A DNA stretch of 64,000 nucleotides from Bacillota bacterium (GTDB lineage Bacteria; Bacillota_I; Bacilli_A; RF39; UBA660). The notes beneath the pieces were generated by a model. That model ran no database searches. It was not told the origin of the DNA and saw only the letters and a list, made by a program, of their open reading frames with translations. Made by a program: the position numbers and the translations under genes. Location of the stretch: positions 1 to 64,000 of the forward strand of contig JAEWOE010000001.1 of the NCBI GenBank assembly GCA_023460995.1, written 5' to 3'. Positions 8,313-16,295 of the stretch are shown here, piece by piece (within the stretch, counting starts at the first letter, position 1; each line of letters starts with the position of its first letter).

Positions 8313-8519
8313 GAACTTGGGTGGCGGTTATTTATAGTATAGCTGTCCGGAACTTAACCTAGGTTCTTTTATTTGGATTTTACTCCGTAATAAGAGTAGT
8401 AGAAGTGTCCTAATATAGACGAGCAGTATTGAACTATAACTCTAAAGCTATATTAGGCGATAAAAGCAGGTATATTGGTAACAATGTATCTAAAAAAGAA
8501 CCATTTAGGTTCTTTTTTT
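8313..8519 (+). ncRNA. stand-alone structured small RNA of about 205 nt (raiA-motif candidate)
   Basis: A non-coding stretch with its own promoter and terminator. Three local structures are visible. P1 pairs GAACTTGGGT (8313-8322) with ACCTAGGTTC (8357-8366): ten pairs, two of them G-U. P2 is a perfect ten-base stem CCTAATATAG (8409-8418) / CTATATTAGG (8448-8457). A hairpin around 8471-8488 has a GTAA loop. The conserved-looking strings GGGTGGCGGTT and AGCTGTCCGGAAC are unlike coding DNA, and no open frame spans the region. Size, lineage and these strings fit the raiA-motif RNA of Firmicutes as I remember it; 6S RNA is the other obvious candidate. Family identity is unproven. Confidence 0.75.
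8492..8519. terminator. bidirectional intrinsic terminator (small RNA / pyrH)
   Basis: Stem AAAAAAGAACC / GGTTCTTTTTTT with an ATTTA loop. It can end the small RNA on the plus strand and the pyrH transcript on the minus strand. Confidence 0.85.
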
Positions 8520-8524
8520 GTTTA

Positions 8525-9235
8525 CTATTTCACTATTGTTCCTATTGTTTCACCAGTTATTGCTTTAAGTAGGTTTCCTTTTTTATTTATATCAAATACC
8601 AAAATAGGAATATTATTATCCATACATAAAGATGTAGCAGTCGAATCCATGACATTTAATTTTTTATTTAAAACATCTATATAAGTTATTTCATCAAATT
8701 TAATTGCTTCTTTATCTTTCTTAGGATCACTGGAATATACTCCATCAACATTAGTAGCTTTAAATATAATATCAGCATTTATTTCAGCAGCACGTAATGC
8801 AGCAGCTGTATCAGTTGAAAAGAAAGGGTTCCCAGTACCACAACCAAATATAACAATTCTTCCTTTTTCCATATGACGTGTAGCTCTATTTTTAATATAG
8901 AATTCAGCTATCTGACGCATTTCAATACCAGTTTGAACTCTAGATTCAGCACCCAATTGTTTAAAAGCATCTTGTAAGGCTAAAGCATTCATAGTAGTAG
9001 CAAGCATGCCGATATGATCAGCTGTGCATCTATCCATATTAGTGTTACTTCTTCCTCGCCAGAAATTACCTCCACCAACAACAATACTTATTTCACAACC
9101 AAGTTCATGACATTCTTTAATTTCTTCACATATACCTAAAACAGAACTAAAATCAATGCCTTTATTATCTGCTCCTGATAGGGTTTCACCACTTAATTTA
9201 AGTAGAATTCGATTATATTTTGGTTTGTTTTTCAT
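8525..9235 (-). CDS. pyrH: UMP kinase
   Basis: A 236-residue bacterial UMP kinase of the amino-acid-kinase fold, which phosphorylates UMP to UDP with ATP in pyrimidine nucleotide synthesis. Motifs in order: NRILLKLSGE near residue 8, SIVVGGGNFWRG near residue 50, DHIGMLATTMNALALQDA near residue 73, and GNPFFSTDTAAALRAAEINAD near residue 130; DGVYSSDPKKDKEA follows. The length is normal. An AAAGGAGA site lies just upstream of the ATG at 9235. It is normally next to tsf and frr, but here it stands alone, facing the small RNA across a shared terminator. Confidence 0.96.
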   Translation of the reverse strand: MKNKPKYNRILLKLSGETLSGADNKGIDFSSVLGICEEIKECHELGCEISIVVGGGNFWRGRSNTNMDRCTADHIGMLATTMNALALQDAFKQLGAESRVQTGIEMRQIAEFYIKNRATRHMEKGRIVIFGCGTGNPFFSTDTAAALRAAEINADIIFKATNVDGVYSSDPKKDKEAIKFDEITYIDVLNKKLNVMDSTATSLCMDNNIPILVFDINKKGNLLKAITGETIGTIVK

Positions 9236-9388
9236 TCAAATATCTCCTTTGCAATTTTGTATTAATGCTATTATAACACAAAAAAGAGAACTAATGAAAA
9301 AAAATTATATATTATTAAGTAGGGTACTTATCCTTTTAAAATAAAGGGTGAGGGGAGATACTGCCTATATAATATGTATACTTTACAC

Positions 9389-9416
9389 TTGACAATTGAC
9401 ACATAAATAGTATAAT
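9389..9416 (+). promoter_or_regulatory. consensus sigma-A promoter
   Basis: TTGACA (9389-9394), a 16-base spacer, TATAAT (9411-9416), 20 bases before the ATG at 9437. It is one of the strongest-looking promoters in the window. Confidence 0.85.
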
Positions 9417-9436
9417 TATTATAGGTGGTGTAAGAG

Positions 9437-10231
9437 ATGAACAAGTTAAATGACATATTACATGAATTAGGAATTTCCAAAGTTAAATTAGCGAAGTTTT
9501 TGGGTGTATCTAGACAAATGATATATAATTATTTAGAATTAGATGATTTAAATAAATGGCCTAAAGATAAAAAAGTTTTACTTCTTAATTTATTAGGAAT
9601 AAAATCACCTGAAGAAATAGAAACTATCAAGATTAATACAGACTATATTCTTGATGTTGAAACAAGATTAAATAGTTTAATAGATAATACTTCTGATAGG
9701 AAGGTTACTGTTAATGGTGAAAAGCAAATCTTCAATGATTTAGGTAAAAAACAAAAAGAATTAATTATTAATATTATTGATTTAATGAAGGAAAGGCTTG
9801 AAGATCCTAATGATATGGAAGCTTTCTATACATTCAAATATATGTATAATTTTATGCAGTCAATTGATTCTTCAAAGGAATTAAAATATATTTTAGGTTA
9901 TGTTGCTAAAGCTACTGGTTTTGTTAAACCGTTAGAATTTGTATTTAACGAAGAAGAACAATTCATCTTTGAAAGTATAATGTATTCTGCAATGGTACTG
10001 TACAATAATGGTGGAGCTTCAAAAGCTAAAATAGCTGAATCACATAAAAGATTTGTAAATCAAATAGAACATAAAATTGAAGACAAAATGAGTAGAACAT
10101 TAGAACTTAATACTGTTAAGATTCAGGCTTTAAGAGAACTTGGTTATACTGCTGTTACTGAGGCTAATGCAGCTGAAATATTTGAAAAAATAGCTGAAAT
10201 TCAGTCAAGAAAAATAACAAATATAAATTAA
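9437..10231 (+). CDS. uncharacterised protein with an N-terminal XRE-like helix-turn-helix
   Basis: A 264-residue protein. Residues 1-35 look like an XRE/Cro-type helix-turn-helix (LHELGISKVKLAKFLGVSRQMIYNYLE). The rest is charged, mostly helical and of no family I recognise; the C-terminal third (AESHKRFVNQIEHKIEDKMSRTLE) may form a coiled coil. A consensus promoter upstream suggests substantial expression. It stands alone between its promoter and two tandem terminators, so no target can be inferred from context. A DNA-binding role is inferred from the N-terminal domain only. Confidence 0.78.
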   Translation: MNKLNDILHELGISKVKLAKFLGVSRQMIYNYLELDDLNKWPKDKKVLLLNLLGIKSPEEIETIKINTDYILDVETRLNSLIDNTSDRKVTVNGEKQIFNDLGKKQKELIINIIDLMKERLEDPNDMEAFYTFKYMYNFMQSIDSSKELKYILGYVAKATGFVKPLEFVFNEEEQFIFESIMYSAMVLYNNGGASKAKIAESHKRFVNQIEHKIEDKMSRTLELNTVKIQALRELGYTAVTEANAAEIFEKIAEIQSRKITNIN

Positions 10232-10232
10232 C

Positions 10233-10259
10233 AAAAAAAGAGATTCTATCTCTTTTTTT
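10233..10259 (+). terminator. intrinsic terminator (first of two in tandem)
   Basis: Twelve-base stem AAAAAAAGAGAT / ATCTCTTTTTTT with a three-base loop, directly after the HTH gene. Confidence 0.85.
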
Positions 10260-10275
10260 ATGAATAAATCTTATT

Positions 10276-10300
10276 AAGAACCAAAAAGGTTCTTTTTTTT
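10276..10300 (+). terminator. intrinsic terminator (second of two in tandem)
   Basis: Stem AAGAACC / GGTTCTT with an AAAAA loop and a run of eight T. The hairpin core resembles the one after the small RNA at 8492-8519. Confidence 0.75.
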
Positions 10301-10400
10301 AAAAAATAATTAAAATATTTATAACTTTTACCAATAAAATGTACTGTTAAATGCATCCAAATTATGTAGGTAACTATTAGAATGTAGGAGGAATGAAAAT

Positions 10401-11843
10401 ATGAATTTTTTCAAAAGAAGTTTAGTTAGTATTACAAGAAGAAAAAGTAAGTCTATTATATTATTTGTAGCTATATTAATGGTATGTAATGTAATAGCGG
10501 GAGCTATTTCAGTTAAAAAGGCTCTTATTAAGACTGAGGATAATATCAAAAGGAGTATTCCAATTGAATTAAAACCAGAAATTGATTATGAAAATATTGG
10601 TGTTAATGCACCAGATAGTATTAGTGAAGACACTATTATTAAAATAGGTAAATCTAGTTATTTAAAGGAATTTTATTACTCATTTAAATATAGTTTAACT
10701 AGTGATAGTTTGAAATCTGTTGAAAGTGGAATGGTTATATATCGAACATTAGAAGCTAGTGTATCTAGTGACTCTAAGCTAGCTGGTGATAATAATGAAA
10801 GTTATTTTTCGATAATAGGTACTAATACAAGCGATATAAAGGAAGTAAATAACGGGACTTTTAGTATTATAGATGGTGATTTATATACGGATAAAGATAT
10901 TGATAATGGTAACAATGTTATTTTAATTTCTAAAGAACTTGCTCAGGAAAATGGATTAAAAGTTGGAGATAGTATTAATTTACGCCGAAAGGTTGAAACA
11001 TATACTGAAACAGAAACAAAATCTTTAGGTACAGTTACAAAGGAATATAAGATTGTTGGTATTTTTGAGGCTAAATTAAATAAAATTACTGATAATGATG
11101 GAAAAGTAATAGATGAGTCTAATCCACTTGCTAACAGTATCTATATGCCTAATAATACAGTTAAAATAGTACATGATGAAGTTGTTGGTTTGCTTAAGAA
11201 GTACAATGCTAATGAATATGATGATTTCAATATAAGTGCCTCATTTTATTTAAATAGTATTGGTGATATAGAAAATTTTAATAATGATAATTTAAAGTTA
11301 TTACCTACTGGATATAAATTTACTGATAATAGTAATCTTTATAGTAGTACTTTAGCACCTATTTCTAGTATGGGAGGTATATCAAATTTTATTATGTATG
11401 CTGCTTTAATAGCGTCAATTATAATAATAGGTCTAATCTCTTTATTATTTTTTAGAGAAAGAAGACATGAGATGGGTATTTACTTAGCTCTTGGTGAGCA
11501 TAAGATTAATATTGCTATGCAAATACTAATTGAAACTTTAATTATATCTTTACTTGCAGTATTTATTTCGATATTTACTGGTAATATGGTTGCTAAAAAT
11601 ATTTCTAATAATATGTTAGAAGACCAAATAGAAAATAAAGCAAGTAATGATGACTATTATTATGATGAGTTTGGATATCAATTAAATTATAGTAAAGATG
11701 AGCTATTAGATAAATATAATGTCAAATTAGATGTTACTACTATTATTTTAATTTTTCTAATTAGTATAGGAAGTATTACTGTTTCAACTTTAATACCTAT
11801 TTACTATACTTTAAAGATTAATCCTAAGAAAATACTTATGTAA
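10401..11843 (+). CDS. FtsX-like ABC transporter permease (MacB type)
   Basis: A 480-residue permease with the MacB/FtsX layout: one N-terminal membrane segment (about residues 19-38), a large extracytoplasmic domain of about 280 residues, then three membrane segments near 325-350, 372-398 and 448-470. Such permeases work with a dedicated ATPase as mechanotransmission pumps, for export of peptides or drugs, or for control of cell-wall hydrolases. The site TAGGAGGAATG precedes ATG 10401. It heads a four-gene operon with an ATPase, a PASTA protein and a membrane-anchored sigma factor; this company points to envelope sensing or wall synthesis, which is inferred. Confidence 0.88.
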   Translation: MNFFKRSLVSITRRKSKSIILFVAILMVCNVIAGAISVKKALIKTEDNIKRSIPIELKPEIDYENIGVNAPDSISEDTIIKIGKSSYLKEFYYSFKYSLTSDSLKSVESGMVIYRTLEASVSSDSKLAGDNNESYFSIIGTNTSDIKEVNNGTFSIIDGDLYTDKDIDNGNNVILISKELAQENGLKVGDSINLRRKVETYTETETKSLGTVTKEYKIVGIFEAKLNKITDNDGKVIDESNPLANSIYMPNNTVKIVHDEVVGLLKKYNANEYDDFNISASFYLNSIGDIENFNNDNLKLLPTGYKFTDNSNLYSSTLAPISSMGGISNFIMYAALIASIIIIGLISLLFFRERRHEMGIYLALGEHKINIAMQILIETLIISLLAVFISIFTGNMVAKNISNNMLEDQIENKASNDDYYYDEFGYQLNYSKDELLDKYNVKLDVTTIILIFLISIGSITVSTLIPIYYTLKINPKKILM

Positions 11844-11854
11844 GGAGAATTAGT

Positions 11855-12532
11855 ATGGAAAATATATTAAGCGTTAGTAATTTAAGTTACTATTATCAAG
11901 ATGGTGATACTATAAGACATATTTTGAAAGATATAAATTTAAATTTTGATAAAGGTAAATTTTATACCATATTAGGTGAAAGTGGCAGTGGTAAAACTAC
12001 ATTTCTTTCTCTAATATCTGCTTTAGAAGAGCAAAAACAAGGTAAAATTAAATATGATGGAACTGATATTAGACAAATTGGTTTAGATAACTTTAGAAGA
12101 AATAAGATTGGTATTATATTTCAAAGTTATAATTTAATTCCTTATATGACTGCTTTAGAGAACGTTTTAACAGCGATGTATATAACAGACAATAAAATAC
12201 CAGGTAATTACAAAACAGTAGCTCTAAACCTATTAAAATACGTTGGAATAGATAATGATAAAGCCACAAGAGTTGTTAATAAACTTTCTGGTGGTGAACA
12301 ACAAAGAGTTGCAATAGCAAGATCACTTTCTACAGATGTAGATATCATTCTAGCGGATGAACCAACAGGTAACTTAGATGAACAAATGTCAGATGAAATA
12401 GTTAAATTATTTTCTTCGTTAGCTCATGATCATAATAAATGTATTATTATGGTTACCCATTCTAAAGAAATAGCAGAAAAGTCTGATATGGTTTTAAGAC
12501 TATATAAAGGTGTATTAAAAGAAAATGAGTAG
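11855..12532 (+). CDS. ABC transporter ATP-binding protein (MacB/LolD type)
   Basis: A 225-residue nucleotide-binding subunit. Walker A GESGSGKTT lies near residue 42, the signature LSGGEQQRVAIARSL near residue 142 and Walker B DIILADEPTGNLD near residue 162, the last carrying the GNLD ending typical of the LolD/MacB branch. It starts 11 bases after the FtsX-like permease stop and is its expected partner. It overlaps the PASTA gene by eight bases, so all of these are likely co-translated. Confidence 0.93.
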   Translation: MENILSVSNLSYYYQDGDTIRHILKDINLNFDKGKFYTILGESGSGKTTFLSLISALEEQKQGKIKYDGTDIRQIGLDNFRRNKIGIIFQSYNLIPYMTALENVLTAMYITDNKIPGNYKTVALNLLKYVGIDNDKATRVVNKLSGGEQQRVAIARSLSTDVDIILADEPTGNLDEQMSDEIVKLFSSLAHDHNKCIIMVTHSKEIAEKSDMVLRLYKGVLKENE

Positions 12533-13757
12533 TTTTTTAGACAACTTCACAGAAGAAGAAAAACAAGATAGTAATGGGATAAAAACAACTGAATATGAAG
12601 TAGATATAGATAAAAAGTATAAAAGTAAAAAGACTAAAAGATTAGTCATTGAAGTACTAGTTATAGTATTTATTAGTATTTGTATAATATTTACTATAAT
12701 TTATATGTCTAAAGTAGAGGTACCAAACTTTAATAATCAGTTAGTATCCATTGCAGATAAATGGGGTTCTAACAACGATATAGATATAGTAAAAAGCGAA
12801 GAATATAGTGATGAATTTTTAGAAGGATATATTATAAGTCAAAGTGTAGAAAATGGTACCAGAATATCTAAAAAAAATAATTTAAAACTTGTTGTTAGTA
12901 AAGGACCAGATCCTGAGGAAGTAATTAAAGTACCTGACTTCAGTACTATGACAGGAGCTGAAATTAAAAATTGGGTTAATGAAAATAAATTAAGTAATAC
13001 TACTATTACAGAAAAAAACTCTACTCTAATAGAAGCCGGCAAATTAATTAGTTATACATTTGAAAGTGTTATTGTAGACAAAGAAAATTTTAGAAGAAGC
13101 GATGTTTTAAATATCATCATTTCTAAAGGTAACACCACATATGAAAAAGATATAGAAGTAATAAATTTAGTATCTAAAACAAAAGAAGAAGTTTCTAAGT
13201 GGTGTACAGATAATAATTTAATATGTAATTATGCAGAAGTGCTTTCGGAAACTTATGAAAGTGGTAAAATTGTGTCTCAGTCAGTAAAAGCCATGGAAAC
13301 TATTTCAAAAGATCAAATACTTAATTTTGAAGTATCTGTAGGAAAAGGGATAATAGTACCTAATTATTCAAATGTCACTAGTGAAAACGCAAGCAGTATA
13401 AATACAAAGTTTGATATTAAATTAAAATATGTATATAATATGGTTACTAGTTATGGAAAACTGATATCGCAAAGTGTTAAAGCAGGTAGTAAAAGATTAG
13501 AAACAGATAATAAAATAGAACTAGTTTATTCACTAGGAAGACCATATTTTAGCAATCTAGTAGGAACAAGCGTTAGTGAAGTAGCAAAAATATTTTATGA
13601 TTATAATCAAAAAGGAGTTAACTTTACTTATGAAATACTTTATGTTAACAGTGATAAAGAAAAAGGAAGTATAATTGAAACTTCTAAATCAAATGAATTT
13701 GTTACAACAAGCGAAAACATTATAATTAAAGTTAGTAACGGAGTAGTAGGTGATTAA
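12525..13757 (+). CDS. membrane-anchored protein with about five PASTA domains, no kinase domain
   Basis: A 410-residue protein: a short acidic/basic cytoplasmic tail (residues 1-40), one membrane segment (about 42-65), then five consecutive repeats of about 68 residues with the PASTA pattern (a VPNF/VPDF-like start, G-I-SQS near the middle, and L-V-SKG at the end). The units begin near residues 66, 136, 205, 274 and 338. PASTA domains bind peptidoglycan fragments and are usually the sensor half of PrkC/Stk1 kinases or penicillin-binding proteins; here no catalytic domain is present. The gene lies between an FtsX-like exporter and a sigma factor, so a sensing or anchoring role at the cell wall is likely but inferred. 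Confidence 0.85.
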   Translation: MSSFLDNFTEEEKQDSNGIKTTEYEVDIDKKYKSKKTKRLVIEVLVIVFISICIIFTIIYMSKVEVPNFNNQLVSIADKWGSNNDIDIVKSEEYSDEFLEGYIISQSVENGTRISKKNNLKLVVSKGPDPEEVIKVPDFSTMTGAEIKNWVNENKLSNTTITEKNSTLIEAGKLISYTFESVIVDKENFRRSDVLNIIISKGNTTYEKDIEVINLVSKTKEEVSKWCTDNNLICNYAEVLSETYESGKIVSQSVKAMETISKDQILNFEVSVGKGIIVPNYSNVTSENASSINTKFDIKLKYVYNMVTSYGKLISQSVKAGSKRLETDNKIELVYSLGRPYFSNLVGTSVSEVAKIFYDYNQKGVNFTYEILYVNSDKEKGSIIETSKSNEFVTTSENIIIKVSNGVVGD

Positions 13758-13759
13758 TA

Positions 13760-14545
13760 ATGAGAATAAAACTAAATACAATTTTTGAGTTGCTTAGAAA
13801 CTATGATACTTATGGTTTTGAACTACTTTACGAAAATTATTTTAGATTAATGTATGGTGTTGCTTTTTCTATTAGTAAGAACGATGAAACGAGTAAAGAC
13901 GCAATTCAAAATACCATGTTTAATTTATACAAACTTGACTGTAATAAGTTTCCTACCAATAATGAATTAAGCTGGCTTTACAAAGTAGTAAAAAATGAAA
14001 CATTACAGCTTCTTAGAAAAGAAAAGGCAAAAATATCTATTGATGATATTGCGGAATTACCTGATCTTAACAACGATATTAATTTAGTTGTAGATATGGA
14101 TTCTTATGAACAGTTAGTTATGCAACTAAATGATCGGCAAAGAAAAATAGTAACTTTAAAAATTGTCAGTGGTTTAACTCATAAAGAAATATCAGAAATG
14201 TTAGATATTCCTCTAGGTACAGTAATGTGGAGTTATAATACATCAATAAGGAAACTTAGACTTGTTCTTAGTGGATTAACTTCTGTGTTCTTATTAAGCT
14301 TAGGAACCGTCTTATATAGGTTATTTGATGCAAAAACAAAGGTAAGTCCATTAATAAGTGAATCATATACTACTCTAGAATATTATCCATCTAGTAAAGT
14401 AGGTGGAAGTACAGAAATCGTAAGTAATTTTAATATAGATATAGTTTTATATATAATTATGATTGGTATGCTAATTTCATTTATATTATTATTTATCAAA
14501 TCTGATAAAATTCCTAACAGAACTCTTTACAAAAGAAATAGATAA
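13760..14545 (+). CDS. ECF-like sigma factor with a C-terminal membrane anchor
   Basis: A 261-residue protein. Residues 15-90 match sigma region 2 (FELLYENYFRLMYGVAFSIS, then DAIQNTMFNLYKL) and residues 115-170 match region 4 with a helix-turn-helix (GLTHKEISEMLDIPLGTVMW). After this come two hydrophobic segments, about 172-189 and 226-246, separated by some 35 Ser/Thr-rich residues, and a short basic tail. ECF factors normally end after region 4 and are held by a separate anti-sigma factor; here the anchor is fused. It starts two bases after the PASTA gene, as last gene of the operon. Release by proteolysis would be a plausible mode, but that is inference. Confidence 0.82.
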   Translation: MRIKLNTIFELLRNYDTYGFELLYENYFRLMYGVAFSISKNDETSKDAIQNTMFNLYKLDCNKFPTNNELSWLYKVVKNETLQLLRKEKAKISIDDIAELPDLNNDINLVVDMDSYEQLVMQLNDRQRKIVTLKIVSGLTHKEISEMLDIPLGTVMWSYNTSIRKLRLVLSGLTSVFLLSLGTVLYRLFDAKTKVSPLISESYTTLEYYPSSKVGGSTEIVSNFNIDIVLYIIMIGMLISFILLFIKSDKIPNRTLYKRNR

Positions 14546-14641
14546 GCATTATTATTAAAATACATAATATGAACGGTAGTAGGTTAGGGGACTTTACTTA
14601 AATTAAAACATATTGTTATTTTTGATTTAAGTAGATATTTT

Positions 14642-14662
14642 AAGACTTTATAAGTCTTTTTT
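14642..14662 (+). terminator. intrinsic terminator
   Basis: Seven-base stem AAGACTT / AAGTCTT with a TAT loop and a T tract. It ends the permease-to-sigma operon. A second possible hairpin, ACTTAAAT / ATTTAAGT, lies about 40 bases upstream of it. Confidence 0.75.
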
Positions 14663-14683
14663 GTTATCATGATACAAAAAGTA

Positions 14684-14712
14684 TTTACAAAAAAAATTTA
14701 TAAATATATAAT
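14684..14712 (+). promoter_or_regulatory. sigma-A promoter of the frameshifted gene
   Basis: TTTACA (14684-14689), 17 bases, TATAAT (14707-14712), followed by a GGGGGAAA ribosome binding site. It is intact although the gene behind it is interrupted. Confidence 0.75.
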
Positions 14713-14739
14713 TAATATTATTAATGGGGGAAAAATATA

Positions 14740-15293
14740 ATGAGTTTTAACACAGAAATAGCTGAAGAAATATCAAAAATGCAAGAAGATGCATTATTTA
14801 TTATTGATAATGAGATAGTAGAAATTTATTATAAGTTTATTTCTTATATTCCTGAAAAATGGAATATATCTAAGATACTTCAAAAAAGTTCAGTAGATTT
14901 ATCGGTACAAGAAATAGATATTTTAAAACAAATAAAAATTGATAATAATAATAGTGAAGTGTTTTTAGAATATTTAAAAAATATTTTGATAAAAATTCAA
15001 TAGAAGATTTAGCTAAACTAAAATTAACGGATGAGGAATATAATCTTTGTATTAACAATATAAAAAAATATTGTATTTTTCCAACTGAAGAGTTAAATGT
15101 TATAGTAAACGATTTAAGTAAAAAAAATTGCAATGATAGATCTATATTAGAAGAATTTATATTACATGAGCTAAGATCAATATTATTTGCTAGAAATATA
15201 AAAAAATTATCTAATGATATTGATACTAAAACAGAAAAAAACTTTCAGATGCGTTATAAAAGTTCTATATATGTTCAAAAAAACAGTATTTAA
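14740..15293 (+). pseudogene. uncharacterised gene interrupted by one frameshift
   Basis: The first frame gives 87 residues starting MSFNTEIAEEISKM and stops at 15003. A second frame, offset by -1, runs open from before 14973 to the TAA at 15291-15293. Joined at the A tract 14976-14981 the product would be about 184 residues, reading smoothly through FLEYLKKYFDKNSIEDLAK. Loss of one A from a seven-A tract explains it. The heptamer T TTA AAA at 14973-14979 also fits a -1 slippery site, but no strong downstream stem is evident. The protein is helical, charged and of no family I recognise. Promoter and ribosome site are intact, so the lesion is recent, reversible or a sequencing error. Confidence 0.7.
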
Positions 15294-15342
15294 TTACTGA
15301 ATATAATATATATTATGTTAACTTCTTGAAATAAAAACATTT

Positions 15343-15372
15343 TGTATATTTAATTAATTATTGCCAATACTA
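15343..15372 (+). promoter_or_regulatory. possible SigG-type promoter
   Basis: TGTATA (15343-15348), 17 bases, AATACTA (15366-15372), against a SigG consensus of about TGAATA-17/18-CATACTA. It ends 16 bases before the ATG of the Asn-rich small protein. No TATAAT-like box is seen in this gap. Confidence 0.45.
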
Positions 15373-15388
15373 TTATTGGGTGATTAAA

Positions 15389-15604
15389 ATGAGAAAGAAT
15401 AATAATTCAAAACAGTCTACAACAACAAGTAAGTCTAGCAATAATAGTCAAGTAACTAATAAGAAATCTAACAACGTTACAAATAAAAATTCAAATAATG
15501 TTACAAATAAAAAAAGCGATGTTGGATTCGTTACTGACAATGCTAATTCTTTCAGGTATGATCCTGAAGAAGAACATTCCTTCGACGTAACTGATTGTAG
15601 ATAA
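15389..15604 (+). CDS. small Asn/Ser/Lys-rich protein, possible spore protein
   Basis: A 71-residue low-complexity protein. Residues 4-45 are almost only Asn, Ser, Lys, Thr and Val, with the short repeat SNNVTNK occurring twice. The C-terminus is different and acidic (FRYDPEEEHSFDVTDC). The composition recalls gamma-type small acid-soluble spore proteins, and a SigG-like promoter precedes it, but the sequence does not match SspE directly; assignment as a spore protein is inferred. The ATG at 15389 is preferred over a GTG nine bases earlier because the TGGGTGAT site lies just upstream. It is followed by a good terminator, so it is a single-gene unit. Confidence 0.65.
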   Translation: MRKNNNSKQSTTTSKSSNNSQVTNKKSNNVTNKNSNNVTNKKSDVGFVTDNANSFRYDPEEEHSFDVTDCR

Positions 15605-15609
15605 CCCAG

Positions 15610-15644
15610 AAAGAGACGGCTATTAGCCCCTCTTTTCTTTTTTT
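15610..15644 (+). terminator. intrinsic terminator
   Basis: Stem AAAGAG / CTCTTT enclosing GGCT / AGCC with an ATT loop, then a T-rich tract. It follows the Asn-rich gene by six bases. Confidence 0.75.
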
Positions 15645-16035
15645 CATTTTTAATGACAAAACGAGATTGAGAACTATGCAACTTTATATATGTCGGTGCA
15701 CCAGGATGCGCCTTCTTTTTATTATATATATATCGTCTATATATGTAGTATATAACAGTAATTATATTATTTTAGTTAATAAGCTTATATTTAGAAAAAC
15801 TAACGACTTCATGATGTATTATCATTTTAAATATATAAAAAGAAAAAAGGGGACTTCCCCTTTTTATTTTAATTTATTATATTTTTCATAAAAAATTATT
15901 TTTTTACTGATTTAGTTATTCTAATAATTATAAAAAAAAACATATATCATTTCATAATTACTTTTATAATCAAATATATGTTTATGATAGATATAAAATA
16001 TTGTAAGGTTGAAATTGTAGTATCTCTCCCCTAGC
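15645..16035. other. gene-free stretch with two further terminator-like hairpins
   Basis: About 390 bases without a credible gene. A hairpin GGTGCA / TGCGCC with a CCAGGA loop and a T tract lies at 15695-15720. A strong terminator, AAAAAGGGG / CCCCTTTTT, lies at 15843-15865. The 120 bases between them are AT-rich and show no ribosome site with a believable open frame. A short RNA ending at the second terminator is possible, but I see no clear promoter for one. Confidence 0.5.
15843..15865 (+). terminator. intrinsic terminator without an obvious gene
   Basis: Nine-base stem AAAAAGGGG / CCCCTTTTT with an ACTT loop. The transcript it ends is not identified. Confidence 0.75.
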
Positions 16036-16269
16036 CTATTTTAATTTCTTTTTTTCAAAACCATTTTTTCCTAAATCAAAACCGTTTAATTGCATTTTTA
16101 TAATAATATGATTGATGTCAGTATCTTTTAAACCTAGATTTTTGAAATCTTTTCTTTTTAACATGCATATGTCTTTTATCTTGCTTAATTTGTTAGATTT
16201 AAGTAACATCTCAATTTCGTTAGAAATATTTAATATTTTAATATCGTCAGTGTTGTACAACGTATCCAT
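16036..16269 (-). CDS. small protein resembling the RNA polymerase alpha C-terminal domain
   Basis: A 77-residue protein. After about 15 residues the pattern EIEMLLKSNKLSKIKDICMLKRKDFKNLGLKDTDINHIIIKMQLNGFDL follows the helix-hairpin-helix layout of RpoA alpha-CTD (a helix, a short turn, L..LGL, a final helix ending in G..L). It lacks the alpha N-terminal domain. It sits 26 bases downstream of carD on the same strand and is probably its operon partner. Both families act on promoter complexes, so a role in transcription initiation is a reasonable inference. The alpha-CTD likeness is by eye and should be tested by profile search. Confidence 0.65.
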   Translation of the reverse strand: MDTLYNTDDIKILNISNEIEMLLKSNKLSKIKDICMLKRKDFKNLGLKDTDINHIIIKMQLNGFDLGKNGFEKKKLK

Positions 16270-16295
16270 AATTTTACTCCTGTTATTATCTATAC

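Noticed and set aside
8475..8684. 69-codon plus-strand open frame opposite pyrH
   Set aside because: It is antisense to the conserved C-terminus of pyrH and crosses the shared terminator.
15667..15891. 74-codon plus-strand open frame in the gap after the Asn-rich gene
   Set aside because: It contains two terminator hairpins, has no ribosome site and an odd residue composition.
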